From positions 1-33,508 of the forward strand of contig WFXC01000026.1 in NCBI GenBank assembly GCA_015490805.1: DNA of 33,508 nucleotides, in the 5' to 3' direction. Positions 15,959-24,577 of the stretch are shown here, piece by piece. Under the pieces are notes generated by a model. It did not search any database. It was not told where the DNA came from and saw only the letters and a program-made list of their open reading frames with translations. Position 1 is the first letter of the stretch, and the number at the start of each line of letters is the position of its first letter. The position numbers and the translations under genes were made by a program. Source of the DNA: Candidatus Kapaibacterium sp. Its GTDB lineage: Bacteria > Bacteroidota > Ignavibacteria > Kapaibacteriales > WFXC01.

Positions 15959-17585
15959 GTCTTCGGCGGCGGAAGCCACCAATCAGCATGCCGCCAACAA
16001 TCACCAGACTTCCATAAGCCACCCAATCCCCCCACAGCAGATACAGGGATGTTCCTGCTGATAATGCCACGCTCTGCACCAACACTCCCTGCTTCCCATC
16101 CGGTATCTGCGCTATAACCTCGCCACTGGGCGCAATGATACCGGAAATACCCGTGTTTGCACACCGGAATACAACTCGCCGCGTTTCAATCGCCCGCATT
16201 CTGGCAATCTCAAAATGCTGTCGAGGACCGGGTGTTCCGGAAAACCAGCCGTCGTTGGTGATAATCACCAGCGCTTCTGCTCCTTTGTGAACAAATTCCG
16301 CAACGAATTGTGGAAAGATGGACTCAATGCAAATCACAGCTCCCAGCCGCAGAGTATCGCTATGGCGGGTTCGCAGCCATAGTATGTTCTGCCGACGTCC
16401 CTTTGCCCACGACGAAATCCCAACGCCCCACTGAATCCAATCTTGCAGAAAAGAAAGCACTTCGGTGTATGGCACGTGTTCCGCAAAAGGGGTCAGGCGT
16501 ATTTTATGATACGTCTGGTAATCTGCCTCTCCGGGCTGTAAGAGAAGCACCGCATTAAACGTTTCGTACCACAGATTACTGCCCTGTAACTTCCGGGCAC
16601 CCGGTGTGGGCGGCGCTTGATAGAAAACCAGATCCGGGAAACCGGTCAGGACAGCAATGCCAGTAGAATCTACCCAGCGCCGGAGCCGAAAAAATTCCGT
16701 GCGATACCGTTGCCACGTAATCCAGAACGGAATGGCTGTCTCGCTCCAGATCGTGAGATCCGGCTGGCGTGAGGATGCCCGAAGTGCCGAATCCAGCAAC
16801 TGGATGTGCCGTTGAATATTTTGCCAGGGTTTCAGTGTCTCCCACTTCCGCCACGGATTGATATTCGGCTGAACAATGGCAACCGTGAGCTGCTTGCCGG
16901 AATGGTGGGCAAAAGTCTCCAGCCGATACGTACCATAGACAGCGGGCAACAAGATGGCAACACTCCAGCCCAGCAGGAAGCAGCCGCTCCGACGCCACTG
17001 TCCCCATATAGCGGCGGATACTACTTTCCAGAGCAGCACATTCAGCAGCACTATCCATCCACTGACGAGCCAGACACCACCAATATCCGCCATTTGCACC
17101 CCGGCAAGCCACGGCAGCCACAGATTGCCGAGGGCAAGCCACGGATACCCCAGATCACCAAGGCTGTGCAACCATTCAAAAGCAATCCAGAGCAACGGCA
17201 AACTCCACAGTGCCAGGGAACTCCCCCAGCGGCGGTACAACACCCACCATCCCAGCCACGGGAGGGTAAAAAACAGGGGATGGACCAGCCAGACCAGCAC
17301 ACCGGAAAGTCGGAGAAAGGGATCTGCCTCAACCTGCCAGCTCCCAATCCACCAGTTAGCAACGCCGTGGTAGAAAAAGAATGCCAGGTAACTCCATCGA
17401 AACACCTGCTGCCATCGCCAGGCTTTCTGGAGTGCCCACAGTACAGGCAATAATGCGCCCAGGCTCAAGAACCATCCTTCAGGGAGCACGAATGCAGTAC
17501 CCAGCAGGCTACCGCCCAAGATAAGAGCATTGTAAACGCCAACCATACTCTGCGGCTGCTGCCATCGATTGCACCATCGCTTCAT
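15936..17585 (-). CDS. lnt: Apolipoprotein N-acyltransferase
   Basis: It transfers the third acyl chain from a phospholipid to the N-terminal cysteine of diacylated lipoproteins at the inner membrane. The product is 549 residues. The N-terminal ~230 residues hold Trp-rich membrane helices (LILGGSLLGTAFVLPEGWFL, WSYLAFFFYHGVANWWIGSW). The periplasmic nitrilase domain follows with a catalytic triad matching E. coli Lnt: Glu282 in WSETAIPFW, Lys361 in YHKIRLTPFAEHVPY, and Cys419 in VICIESIFP; NDGWF and ARMRAIETRR are also conserved. A final helix precedes a basic tail. The ATG at 17585 overlaps the stop of the eamA gene as ATGA, with GAGGG about 9 bases upstream, so translation is probably coupled. 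The frame extends to 17645 inside eamA, but that start is unlikely. It is the last gene of a five-gene operon and overlaps the kinase gene's 3' end by 23 bases. Confidence 0.95.
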   Translation of the reverse strand: MKRWCNRWQQPQSMVGVYNALILGGSLLGTAFVLPEGWFLSLGALLPVLWALQKAWRWQQVFRWSYLAFFFYHGVANWWIGSWQVEADPFLRLSGVLVWLVHPLFFTLPWLGWWVLYRRWGSSLALWSLPLLWIAFEWLHSLGDLGYPWLALGNLWLPWLAGVQMADIGGVWLVSGWIVLLNVLLWKVVSAAIWGQWRRSGCFLLGWSVAILLPAVYGTYRLETFAHHSGKQLTVAIVQPNINPWRKWETLKPWQNIQRHIQLLDSALRASSRQPDLTIWSETAIPFWITWQRYRTEFFRLRRWVDSTGIAVLTGFPDLVFYQAPPTPGARKLQGSNLWYETFNAVLLLQPGEADYQTYHKIRLTPFAEHVPYTEVLSFLQDWIQWGVGISSWAKGRRQNILWLRTRHSDTLRLGAVICIESIFPQFVAEFVHKGAEALVIITNDGWFSGTPGPRQHFEIARMRAIETRRVVFRCANTGISGIIAPSGEVIAQIPDGKQGVLVQSVALSAGTSLYLLWGDWVAYGSLVIVGGMLIGGFRRRRLREGARG

Positions 17586-18481
17586 ACTACTTTCCCTCTG
17601 GCTGACTGTTTCAACCGAACAGCAGTACGACGAACCGACCTCCACGCCCGAATTGCTAAGGTAACGAGAATCATTGAACCACCTGCAACAGCGTATGGTC
17701 CGGGCACTTCACCCACTGCCAGGTATGTCCAGATCGGATTCATCAATGGTTCCAGCATTGGAATGAGCACTGCTTCCAGTGCTCTCACCGATCGGATCGC
17801 GATACTGTACAGCACGTACGGAAGTCCCAACTGAAACACGCCCAGCAAAACCAGTGGAAGCCACGCATCCGATGGCGGTAGTGTCCATTGCACAAAGGGC
17901 AAACACAGCAGCACGGCTATCCCGTTTCCAATCACAATGGACTCCATCGGTGCCGCATCTTTCTGTTTGCGCAACAAAAGGGCGGTCAACCCAAAGCAGA
18001 TGCCACTGACGATCCCCAGTACGTTGCCCAGGAGCTGCCCGGATTCCAGACGATCGAAGAAGAACAGCACCATTCCAGCACAAACGATGAGCACACTCAT
18101 CCAGTCAAAAACTGTCGGCTTTTCGCCAACGATCCACGCAGAAAGAATCGCCACGTACAACGGAGCAGAATACTGCAAGACAATCGCATTCGCTGCCGTG
18201 GTCATTTTTGTTGCCAGCACAAAAAACACGACGGTGCCAGCGTACGCTCCAGCAGCCGCCAGTTGAGAAAGCGACCAGCGAAATTGAACCGTTCGGACCG
18301 CCAACCAGACGACGGGAAGGGCAATCAGACTCCGGGCTGCTGCGATGTTAATTGGTGACCAATGAATCAGTTTAACCAGAAAGCCGCTGGTACTCCACAG
18401 GGCAGCAGTGATAACCAACAGTAACACTGCCCGATGCGAAGAATCTCGCCCTGCTCGATTGCCGCGCACGACTGCAATCAA
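17582..18481 (-). CDS. EamA/DMT-superfamily transporter
   Basis: The protein has 299 residues with ten predicted membrane helices in two five-helix EamA halves. The first is AVLLLVITAALWSTSGFLVKLIHWSPINIAAARSLIALPVVW, and the second starts near LLGNVLGIVSGICFGLTALLLRKQ and has LEAVLIPMLEPLMNPIWTYLAVGE, the typical end of the second repeat. EamA proteins of the drug/metabolite transporter superfamily move small metabolites or amino acids; the substrate cannot be told from sequence. The start appears to be TTG 18479-18481, directly after the TAA stop of the upstream ytxH-like gene (TAATTG), or GTG at 18469; no ATG is available upstream of the first helix. The ribosome site is weak, consistent with translational coupling. 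It overlaps lnt by four bases. Confidence 0.88.
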   Translation of the reverse strand: MIAVVRGNRAGRDSSHRAVLLLVITAALWSTSGFLVKLIHWSPINIAAARSLIALPVVWLAVRTVQFRWSLSQLAAAGAYAGTVVFFVLATKMTTAANAIVLQYSAPLYVAILSAWIVGEKPTVFDWMSVLIVCAGMVLFFFDRLESGQLLGNVLGIVSGICFGLTALLLRKQKDAAPMESIVIGNGIAVLLCLPFVQWTLPPSDAWLPLVLLGVFQLGLPYVLYSIAIRSVRALEAVLIPMLEPLMNPIWTYLAVGEVPGPYAVAGGSMILVTLAIRAWRSVRRTAVRLKQSARGKVV

Positions 18482-18805
18482 TTATCGCAACTGTTTCCGG
18501 AGATCTGCTACGGTACTTTCCAGTTCCTTCAGAGTTCGGTCGATCCGACTGCGGGTGTCTTCTATCAGAGTATCGACTTTTTCCCGACTTTCTTCCAGCA
18601 GCGACTCGATCCGTTTCTTCTGATCCCGGTAGAGCCGCTCCGACCGATCAGAGATCCGCTCCCAGAGTTCTTCCACTCCTTCCCGAATGTCCTCCCGCAG
18701 CTCATCGCCAGACTTGGGTGCCAATAACAGAGCAGTGACTGCGCCCGCTAATCCTCCCAGAAAAACGCCTGCGAACAATCCCTTTGCAAAATCCTGTTGT
18801 GCCAT
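18482..18805 (-). CDS. YtxH-domain small membrane protein (second copy)
   Basis: The protein has 107 residues. One N-terminal glycine-rich membrane helix (GLFAGVFLGGLAGAVTALLLAPKSGDELREDI) is the YtxH signature, followed by a highly charged helix/coiled coil over residues 35-107 (REKVDTLIEDTRSRIDRTLKELESTVADLRKQ). YtxH proteins are linked to general stress in Bacillus; the molecular role is not known. A GGAG site lies 8 bases before the ATG at 18805. It begins 2 bases downstream of the stop of a homologous gene, so the pair looks like a tandem duplication: the first ~35 residues match closely (FxxGxxxGxxxGGxAGAxTALLLAPKxGxELR). Confidence 0.88.
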   Translation of the reverse strand: MAQQDFAKGLFAGVFLGGLAGAVTALLLAPKSGDELREDIREGVEELWERISDRSERLYRDQKKRIESLLEESREKVDTLIEDTRSRIDRTLKELESTVADLRKQLR

Positions 18806-18807
18806 TG

Positions 18808-19305
18808 TTATGCTCCTTCTTTGTTTTGCGTTGTCTGTTCATCATTCTTTTGCTGAGCATCCTGAACCGTTTCCTCTTCAGCATCGGCTGCTTCCGCCTG
18901 CACTTCCGCTTGGAAGGTCTCCGCTGCTTTCTGTGCTGCCTCTTTGAGTGTGTCGATATTCTGTTGCAACTGCGCTTCCGCTTCCTTTACCCGTTGCTGC
19001 GCTGCCTGCATCAATCGCTCTGCTTCAGCGATCAGTTTTTCTGCCTCTGCCTTTGCCGAACCAACAACCTCTTCGGATTTTTTTCGCCCCTCATTCATCA
19101 GCACCTGAAAACTTCTTCGCTTTTCACCGAATAGTTGCTGAGCTCGCTTTGTAACATCTTCATAGAGTCGCTCCGAATGGTGAGCAATCTCACTTCGCAA
19201 CTCCTCTCCTCGCTTAGGAGCTAACAACAATGCCGTGAGCGCCCCGGCAACGCCACCAATAAGGGCGCCAAAAGCAAAACCTTTGTGGAAATCATCCCGT
19301 GCCAT
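18808..19305 (-). CDS. YtxH-domain small membrane protein with long coiled coil (first copy)
   Basis: The protein has 165 residues. The N-terminal YtxH membrane helix (FHKGFAFGALIGGVAGALTALLLAPKRGEELRSEI) is followed by a long Ala/Glu/Lys-rich coiled coil (residues 50-145: KKSEEVVGSAKAEAEKLIAEAERLMQAAQQRVKEAEAQLQQ) and an acidic tail. The coiled coil resembles those of ATP-synthase b subunits and LEA-like proteins, so weak hits to those would be expected. Two ATGs abut (19306-19308 and 19303-19305); GGAG is 4 and 7 bases upstream, favouring the second. The start lies inside the last codons of kdsC in another frame (overlap about 14 bases). It is the longer member of a tandem pair; its function is unknown. 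Confidence 0.88.
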   Translation of the reverse strand: MARDDFHKGFAFGALIGGVAGALTALLLAPKRGEELRSEIAHHSERLYEDVTKRAQQLFGEKRRSFQVLMNEGRKKSEEVVGSAKAEAEKLIAEAERLMQAAQQRVKEAEAQLQQNIDTLKEAAQKAAETFQAEVQAEAADAEEETVQDAQQKNDEQTTQNKEGA

Positions 19306-19879
19306 CATCGGTCTCCTGTTTTATGAAACGATCCGTTTCCATACGCGTATCCTCTGCGGCAAGGTGTGGATAACGATCCTGCGCCACCAGAATGAGGTCG
19401 CAAAATTCCCGCGCAGCGCCGTAGCCTGCGGCTGCTTCCGTTACGTAGTCGACACGTTCTTTCACAGCAGTAACTGCATCGGCGGGACAGCCAGACACCC
19501 CAACCGCTTCTATTGCTGGGATGTCGTTTACATCATCACCCATATATGCAACGGCATCGAGGGTCACCCCCGCTTTCTGTGCTATCCGCCGCACTTCCTG
19601 CAATTTATCGTGCACTGACAACACAACATAATCCACCCGCAGCTTCTCTGCCCGACGCAAGGCAATGGTGGAAGATTCCGCCGTCACAAATGCCGTTTGA
19701 ATCCCTGCCTGGCGCAGCAGTGTAATGCCCATTCCATCTTTGACGGAGAACCGCTTCATCAGCTCACCGTCACTGCCGTAATACATACCGCCATCCGTCA
19801 GCGTGCCATCGACGTCAAACACCACCAGCCGTACCTTCTCAAACTTCCGGCGCAAATTTGGCAAAATGTTTAACGTCAT
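19292..19879 (-). CDS. kdsC: 3-deoxy-D-manno-octulosonate 8-phosphate phosphatase (KdsC-type HAD)
   Basis: It hydrolyses Kdo-8-phosphate to Kdo, a step in LPS inner-core synthesis. The product is 195 residues, close to family length (about 170-190), and is a C0-type HAD phosphatase without a cap. The nucleophile and acid are D22 and D24 in FDVDGTLTDGG. Motif II is VTAESS, a lysine lies in SVHDKLQEVRRIA, and motif IV is YMGDDVNDIPAIEAVGVSGCPADA, all typical of KdsC. The C-terminal extension DLILVAQDRYPHLAAEDTRMETDRFIKQE is a little longer than usual. Related HADs acting on neuraminate-9-phosphate are an alternative. The ATG at 19879 faces the M28 peptidase gene with only 19 bases between the two start codons, so its promoter must lie within the opposite gene. 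It is the first gene of the kdsC-ytxH-ytxH-eamA-lnt operon. Confidence 0.88.
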   Translation of the reverse strand: MTLNILPNLRRKFEKVRLVVFDVDGTLTDGGMYYGSDGELMKRFSVKDGMGITLLRQAGIQTAFVTAESSTIALRRAEKLRVDYVVLSVHDKLQEVRRIAQKAGVTLDAVAYMGDDVNDIPAIEAVGVSGCPADAVTAVKERVDYVTEAAAGYGAAREFCDLILVAQDRYPHLAAEDTRMETDRFIKQETDDGTG

Positions 19880-19898
19880 TGAGCATTTTCCGGGATCA

Positions 19899-20906
19899 AT
19901 GGTACAAGTTATGTTTGCACGTTGTGGTAAAGGACAACTACTGGTAGTGCTTATTGTAGCAACGCTGATTCGTTGCTCCCCTGAGCGATCTTTACAGGAG
20001 GTTGCAACACGAGATACTGGACGTCACAGCAACGCAGGCGCTGTCGTTCTTCCCTCTTTTTCTGGCGATTCCGCCTACTTCTGGGTGCAACAACAACTCC
20101 GATTTGGTCCAAGAGTACCGGGGACAGATGGACATCGCCAGTGTCGCGATTTCTTAGTTAGCCAACTCCGTCGCTGGGCGGATACTGTGTGGATCCAGCG
20201 CTTTACGTGGGAACTCTATGGCACGACGTATGAATTGAGCAACATCATTGCTCGATTTCAGCCACATCATCCAAAGCGCATCTGGCTCACCGCCCATTGG
20301 GATACTCGTCCCTTTGCTGATGAAGATCCGAATCCAGCCAATCGATCAAAACCAATCCCTGGCGCCAATGATGGGGGGAGTGGTGTTGCTGTTTTGTTGG
20401 AACTGGCTCGTATTTTTGCCCACCATCCGCCGGCTGTCGGCATCGACATCGTCCTCTTTGATGCGGAAGATATGGGCAAATCTTCCGATTTAGAGCGTTT
20501 CTGTATCGGATCCCAGTATTTTGCTGGAACATTGCCCATAGGGAGACCCGTCTATTCGATCAATCTGGATATGGTGGGCGATCATACAGCAAGGTTCTTG
20601 CTGGAAGAGAATTCGATGAAAGCAGCACCAGAGTTGATGCACCAGTTGTGGCAAATTGGTAGCAGCCTTGCACCTCAGCATTTTGTGTTTGAATCTGGCC
20701 CTCCTGTCTTTGATGACCACGTGCGCCTTATCGCGGTTGGTATTCCGGCTGTCAACATCATCGATCAGTTGCTCATTGGTCATCAGGACTCCGACCCCCG
20801 GCGACACTACTGGCACACGCTCAACGATACCATCGAAAACATCAGTCCGGCAACCCTGAAAGTGGTTGGACAAACGGTGCTCCAATGGGTGTATCACATT
20901 CAATGA
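19899..20906 (+). CDS. M28-family metallopeptidase / glutaminyl-cyclase-like exported protein
   Basis: The protein has 335 residues. A hydrophobic N-terminus (GKGQLLVVLIVATLIRC) suggests export; the Cys could be lipidated, but Arg at -1 makes a poor lipobox. The catalytic part starts FGPRVPGTDGHRQCRDFLVSQLR and carries M28 zinc-site motifs: TAHWDTRPF (H133), GANDGGSG (D158), FDAED (E190), INLDMVGD, and HYWHTLNDT (H306). The set, with the LGPRVPG-type opening, resembles bacterial glutaminyl cyclases, which form N-terminal pyroglutamate; such an activity would fit Sec-exported proteins starting with Gln. An aminopeptidase is equally possible. ATG 19899 has GGGA 5 bases upstream; ATG 19911 is the alternative. 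The frame reads open to 19803 inside kdsC, but that is unlikely. It overlaps prmA by four bases. Confidence 0.85.
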   Translation: MVQVMFARCGKGQLLVVLIVATLIRCSPERSLQEVATRDTGRHSNAGAVVLPSFSGDSAYFWVQQQLRFGPRVPGTDGHRQCRDFLVSQLRRWADTVWIQRFTWELYGTTYELSNIIARFQPHHPKRIWLTAHWDTRPFADEDPNPANRSKPIPGANDGGSGVAVLLELARIFAHHPPAVGIDIVLFDAEDMGKSSDLERFCIGSQYFAGTLPIGRPVYSINLDMVGDHTARFLLEENSMKAAPELMHQLWQIGSSLAPQHFVFESGPPVFDDHVRLIAVGIPAVNIIDQLLIGHQDSDPRRHYWHTLNDTIENISPATLKVVGQTVLQWVYHIQ

Positions 20907-21742
20907 AAGCTCCAGCGTGCTACCAGGTAACGTTCGAATGTCCAGAAAGTCAACGAGAGCAACTCTACGCAATTCTCGCGTTAATGCCGGTGCTGGGAAC
21001 TGAAGAATCGGATGATACCATTGTCGCCTACTTTCAGTGGGAAGGAACTGCCGAGCAGCTTTTGTCAGCACTATCCGAACACCTTACCGCAATGCCCGGC
21101 ATTGTGTTACACTATCCTGAGCAGTATCAGGAGCAGGACTGGTACCGCCGATGGATTGGGACATTGCAGCCAATCATCGTCTCTGACCGGATTGCGGTGG
21201 TACCGCCGGAAGTAGACACAGCGCTGGATCGCCCTATCACCCTGACCATTTCGCATCGAGCAACATTTGGCACCGGACAGCACGCAACAACACAGCTCTG
21301 TCTTCAACTGCTGGAAAACATTGTCGCGCCTGGACAGCAGTGGCTGGATGCCGGTACTGGAACGGGTATTCTGGCTATCGCCATTGCCCGGCTCGGCGCC
21401 CGTGGCGTCATCGCAGTCGATAGTGATCCGGCTGCTATTGCGGAAGCAGAGGAAAACGCACGAAACAATGGCGTACAGAACATTGAGTTCTTCTGCGCTG
21501 ATCTCCTCTCTTTCCCTTTTCCATCAGTGGACGGCGTTGTTGCAAACCTGTACCTGCACCTCCACCAGCAGCTTCTACCGCAGTACGAACGCGCCCTTGC
21601 AACTGGCGGACACCTCATCTGCTCTGGTGTTTTGCAGCAGGATCAAGCAGAGCTGGTAGCACTACTCCGTCAGCATCGCTTTGAGCCAGTGGAAATTCGA
21701 GAACGTCAGAATTGGATTGCGGTATGGAGCCGAAAACAATAG
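20903..21742 (+). CDS. prmA: Ribosomal protein L11 methyltransferase
   Basis: It trimethylates L11 using S-adenosylmethionine in the cytoplasm. The product is 279 residues, close to E. coli PrmA (about 290). The N-terminal domain (YQVTFECPESQREQLYAIL... QDWYRRWIGTLQPIIVSDRIAVVPP) recognises L11. The linker FGTGQHATTQLCLQLLE and the SAM-binding motif LDAGTGTGILAIAIARLGARGVIAVDSDPAA are characteristic, as is VVANLYLHLHQQLLP at the active-site strand, where the usual form is NIL. The ATG at 20903 overlaps the stop of the M28 gene as ATGA; an in-frame ATG at 20885 would add six residues. Its last 19 bases overlap the ppx/gppA start. It is part of a five-gene plus-strand operon. Confidence 0.93.
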   Translation: MKAPACYQVTFECPESQREQLYAILALMPVLGTEESDDTIVAYFQWEGTAEQLLSALSEHLTAMPGIVLHYPEQYQEQDWYRRWIGTLQPIIVSDRIAVVPPEVDTALDRPITLTISHRATFGTGQHATTQLCLQLLENIVAPGQQWLDAGTGTGILAIAIARLGARGVIAVDSDPAAIAEAEENARNNGVQNIEFFCADLLSFPFPSVDGVVANLYLHLHQQLLPQYERALATGGHLICSGVLQQDQAELVALLRQHRFEPVEIRERQNWIAVWSRKQ

Positions 21743-22728
21743 ACAGCTATCGACGCTGGCACATCCCGATTGCTACCGGACAACCGAAAACCTTAGCAGC
21801 TGTGGACATTGGCACTAACACGGTGCTGTTTGCCTGCGTTTGGTGGTCAGCCAGCGTTTTCGAACTGGTGTGCGACTACCATCGGATCGCCCGATTGGGC
21901 GAAGGCATCCAGGAATCGGGAGCAATTAGTGAGGCAGCGCTCCAGCGAACAATTCGTATCCTCCGGGAATACCGGCAGCTATGTGAAACTCACCATTGCA
22001 CCGCAATCGCTGCTGTGGCAACCAGCGCGCTGCGGCGAGCGACGAATCGCTCTGTGGTTCAACGCCAACTGGAAGCGGCGCTCCAATCCCCCATTACGAT
22101 CATCAGCGGCGAGGAAGAAGCAAAGCTTACCTACAGGGGGTCTGTGGATCCCGAAACGCCATCGCAGCGCTGTGCCGTCCTGGACATTGGCGGTGGTAGC
22201 ACCGAGGTTGCTACCGGTCGCGGATGGACGCCCGATTCTCTGTGGAGTCTGGAGCTCGGCGTTGTGCGGCTCACCGAAAAATTCTTCCCTGACTTCCCAC
22301 CAACCGATGCTCAGAGAACGGCAGCACAGCAAGAAATTCGGCGCAAACTCCAATCGCTCCCTCCTCAGGATCCCGGTCGCGTTTTTGCCGTCGGCGGAAC
22401 TCCAACCACCCTGGCAGCCTTAGCACTTCGGCTTCCGCGTTTCGATCCTGCTGCGGTGCACCACTACCACCTTTCGATTAACCAGATTGAGCATCTTGCA
22501 ACGTGGATATTTCGCCAGCCGCTTGCGACGCTCCAAGCACATCCGGTTATCCATCCTGATCGTGCCGATGTGCTTCCAGCCGGTACCCTGATTTTGCTGG
22601 AGTTTCTTCGCCATACCCAGACTTCCCATTGCATCGTCAGTGCCCGTGGTCTCCGGTTCGGTGTGCTTTTGCAATTAGCTCACTCGCTGAGCGATGCTCC
22701 AGATTCTTTTCCACCGGAAGGATCGTAA
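21724..22728 (+). CDS. Ppx/GppA-family exopolyphosphatase / pppGpp phosphatase
   Basis: The protein has 334 residues, the short (ppx-like) form without the C-terminal HD domain. The actin-like ASKHA fold is visible: phosphate-1 motif LAAVDIGTNTVLFACV (about residues 25-40), catalytic region ISGEEEAKLTYRGSV with the family Glu, phosphate-2 motif AVLDIGGGSTEVA, LELGVVRLTEKFF, and the adenosine-side motif FAVGGTPTTLAALAL. The family degrades inorganic polyphosphate or converts pppGpp to ppGpp; which one cannot be told from sequence. The start ATG 21724 lies inside the 3' end of prmA (19-base overlap); an in-frame TTG at 21712 is less likely. Its own 3' end overlaps the barrel gene by 35 bases. 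The C-terminus (SARGLRFGVLLQLAH) is typical. Confidence 0.9.
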   Translation: MEPKTIDSYRRWHIPIATGQPKTLAAVDIGTNTVLFACVWWSASVFELVCDYHRIARLGEGIQESGAISEAALQRTIRILREYRQLCETHHCTAIAAVATSALRRATNRSVVQRQLEAALQSPITIISGEEEAKLTYRGSVDPETPSQRCAVLDIGGGSTEVATGRGWTPDSLWSLELGVVRLTEKFFPDFPPTDAQRTAAQQEIRRKLQSLPPQDPGRVFAVGGTPTTLAALALRLPRFDPAAVHHYHLSINQIEHLATWIFRQPLATLQAHPVIHPDRADVLPAGTLILLEFLRHTQTSHCIVSARGLRFGVLLQLAHSLSDAPDSFPPEGS

Positions 22729-24577
22729 CAATGGGGTAAGGTGGGTCCTCATCGCTGCATCGCTTGCCTGCCTGCCACTGCTTCTGTATGGGCAGGATAC
22801 AACGCTACAGATGCAAACCACTTTCGAGCGTTTTTTCTCCACCCTCTCTCTGCAATCGCAACTACACCTGCAATGGCGCTCTCCGCTAGCTGCCGTAGAT
22901 TTCAGCAATCGGTACCAGGGCTCAACGATTCTGGATATTGCGCGCAATACCAGAGATCAGAACACATCCACCCTTCGCCTGCACTGGCAATTTTCTCCCT
23001 CATTCGCCTTTGTCACTCGCAGCGATTTCTGGCTGATTTCCGACTCTCAGGCGCAGCCGCTGAATCGGCGTTTGCAATTCGCTGCGCTCCCCGGCATCCG
23101 CTGGCGTCCTGCTTCGCCTCCGCTTTCTCTCTGGAGCGGGGCAGGGATAGTCTTTTCCACGCAGTTTGGCAAAAATGAATACGCTCCAGCTATAGGAATT
23201 GAGGGGCAGGCGCAGCTTCCCTGGGATTCGTACATTCTCCATCTGGAAACACAGGGACAATGGAGCTGGTTTTCGGAGCGGCAGAATGGCTTCTGGACAA
23301 CAAACGTTTCTATCGAAACGGGCACCCGGCGCAACCAACTGCGCCTTGGTGGCGCTACGGAAATTGCCCGTCGTGACTATTATCTCCCTTTTGGCTCCGA
23401 ACCGGTCTTGCTGATCGAGCAGCGGCAGGAGCAGCGTCATAGTGCCACTTTGCAGCTCAACTACGCTTTCAGTCACACGCTCCGCTCAACCCTTCGGACC
23501 AACTGGAGCATTTTTACCATCGAACGGCAATACAACCGTTTTCTGGCTCCCTTCTCCGAAACGGCTCTTCTCCGCAGCTTACAGCGCCAGCGGGCACACT
23601 TGCAACTCCAGTTAGACGGAGCGCTGGGCTCCAGACTTGGTTTCCAAACAATTTTAATGCTCCAGTACCACGCCGATGACGAAAGTGCCCGTTCCACTGG
23701 TTTTCCCATCACAGCAGCAGATCTTCGGCAGTGGCAGCAACGTGCCAACTTTATGGATTTTCAGCAATCAGACCGGCAGCTTCAAGTGCAACTTGCCTTT
23801 GCGCCAACTGATAATGACACGGTACAACTCCGCAGCTTCATCTCATTGCTGCAATACGACACACCCGCTGAAAGCAATGTGGATGACCGGGATGAGCTTC
23901 GGTGGAACGCAGCTCTGACATTTTCACACCGCCACTCTTCGCTGCTCCGATTCCAGCTTGCTACCGGCATCAGTTTCCATCATTTGGTGTATCTCAAGGC
24001 AGCACGGAGCGCACAGAATTATCGGGAATACAAACTGCACCTGATTCCTTCGGTTCGCTGGTCTCTTCCCCGATTTTCCCTCGCAGCTCGATTTTTCGTT
24101 ACCGCTCATTACGTGGTCTACGACTTTGAAACCCTCTCGCAAACTCCGCGCAGTTACAGCATTCGGCAAATTGGCTATCAGGATTCTCTAATCTGGAAGC
24201 TTGATCCACGAATGTGGCTACTCTTCCTGCCAGCGATTCGCTACGCAGAACGCGGCATCCTGTTCTGGGATCAATTTGCTGAGCATCCCGACACTCGAAC
24301 GTACGAACACGAATTGTTGCTGCTCTTCTACCGCCGCCTTGCACCATCCCTCACTGGTGGCTTTGGCGTTCGGTGGTTCCACTTACAACAACACTCGATC
24401 AGCTCACCAGCGCTCCAGCAGCGATCGAGCATCTTCGGACCTCAATTGGACTGGCAATTCCGCGTGGATGCACATAATACCCTTGTGCTTCGTGGATGGT
24501 ACGAATTACATTGGAACAACGAGAAGCTCGTTTTACAGCGACCGCAGTTACGCTTAGAAGCGAAGGTGCAACTATGA
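22694..24577 (+). CDS. Predicted outer-membrane beta-barrel protein, function unknown
   Basis: The protein has 627 residues. The N-terminus MLQILFHRKDRNNGVRWVLIAASLACLPLLLYGQ is a signal peptide with a long basic n-region, probably cleaved after a Gly-Gln. The remainder consists almost entirely of alternating polar/aromatic segments of 10-14 residues (for example STLRLHWQFSPSFAFVTRSDFWLIS, LRFQLATGISFHHLVYLKAA, LSLAARFFVTAHYVVYDF) ending LQRPQLRLEAKVQL, the pattern of a large outer-membrane barrel with perhaps 22 or more strands. There is no TonB box, plug domain or OmpA domain, so it is not a normal TonB receptor. I do not recognise a family. The ATG 22694 lies inside the ppx gene (35-base overlap), with no better start in this frame before the signal peptide. 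The stop overlaps the RsbW-like start as ATGA. Confidence 0.75.
   Translation: MLQILFHRKDRNNGVRWVLIAASLACLPLLLYGQDTTLQMQTTFERFFSTLSLQSQLHLQWRSPLAAVDFSNRYQGSTILDIARNTRDQNTSTLRLHWQFSPSFAFVTRSDFWLISDSQAQPLNRRLQFAALPGIRWRPASPPLSLWSGAGIVFSTQFGKNEYAPAIGIEGQAQLPWDSYILHLETQGQWSWFSERQNGFWTTNVSIETGTRRNQLRLGGATEIARRDYYLPFGSEPVLLIEQRQEQRHSATLQLNYAFSHTLRSTLRTNWSIFTIERQYNRFLAPFSETALLRSLQRQRAHLQLQLDGALGSRLGFQTILMLQYHADDESARSTGFPITAADLRQWQQRANFMDFQQSDRQLQVQLAFAPTDNDTVQLRSFISLLQYDTPAESNVDDRDELRWNAALTFSHRHSSLLRFQLATGISFHHLVYLKAARSAQNYREYKLHLIPSVRWSLPRFSLAARFFVTAHYVVYDFETLSQTPRSYSIRQIGYQDSLIWKLDPRMWLLFLPAIRYAERGILFWDQFAEHPDTRTYEHELLLLFYRRLAPSLTGGFGVRWFHLQQHSISSPALQQRSSIFGPQLDWQFRVDAHNTLVLRGWYELHWNNEKLVLQRPQLRLEAKVQL

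Noticed and set aside
19910-19917. TATGTTTG, a match to TAnnTTTG on the plus strand
   Set aside because: It overlaps the possible start codon at 19911 of the M28 gene and has no TTTG at -33, so it is probably chance.
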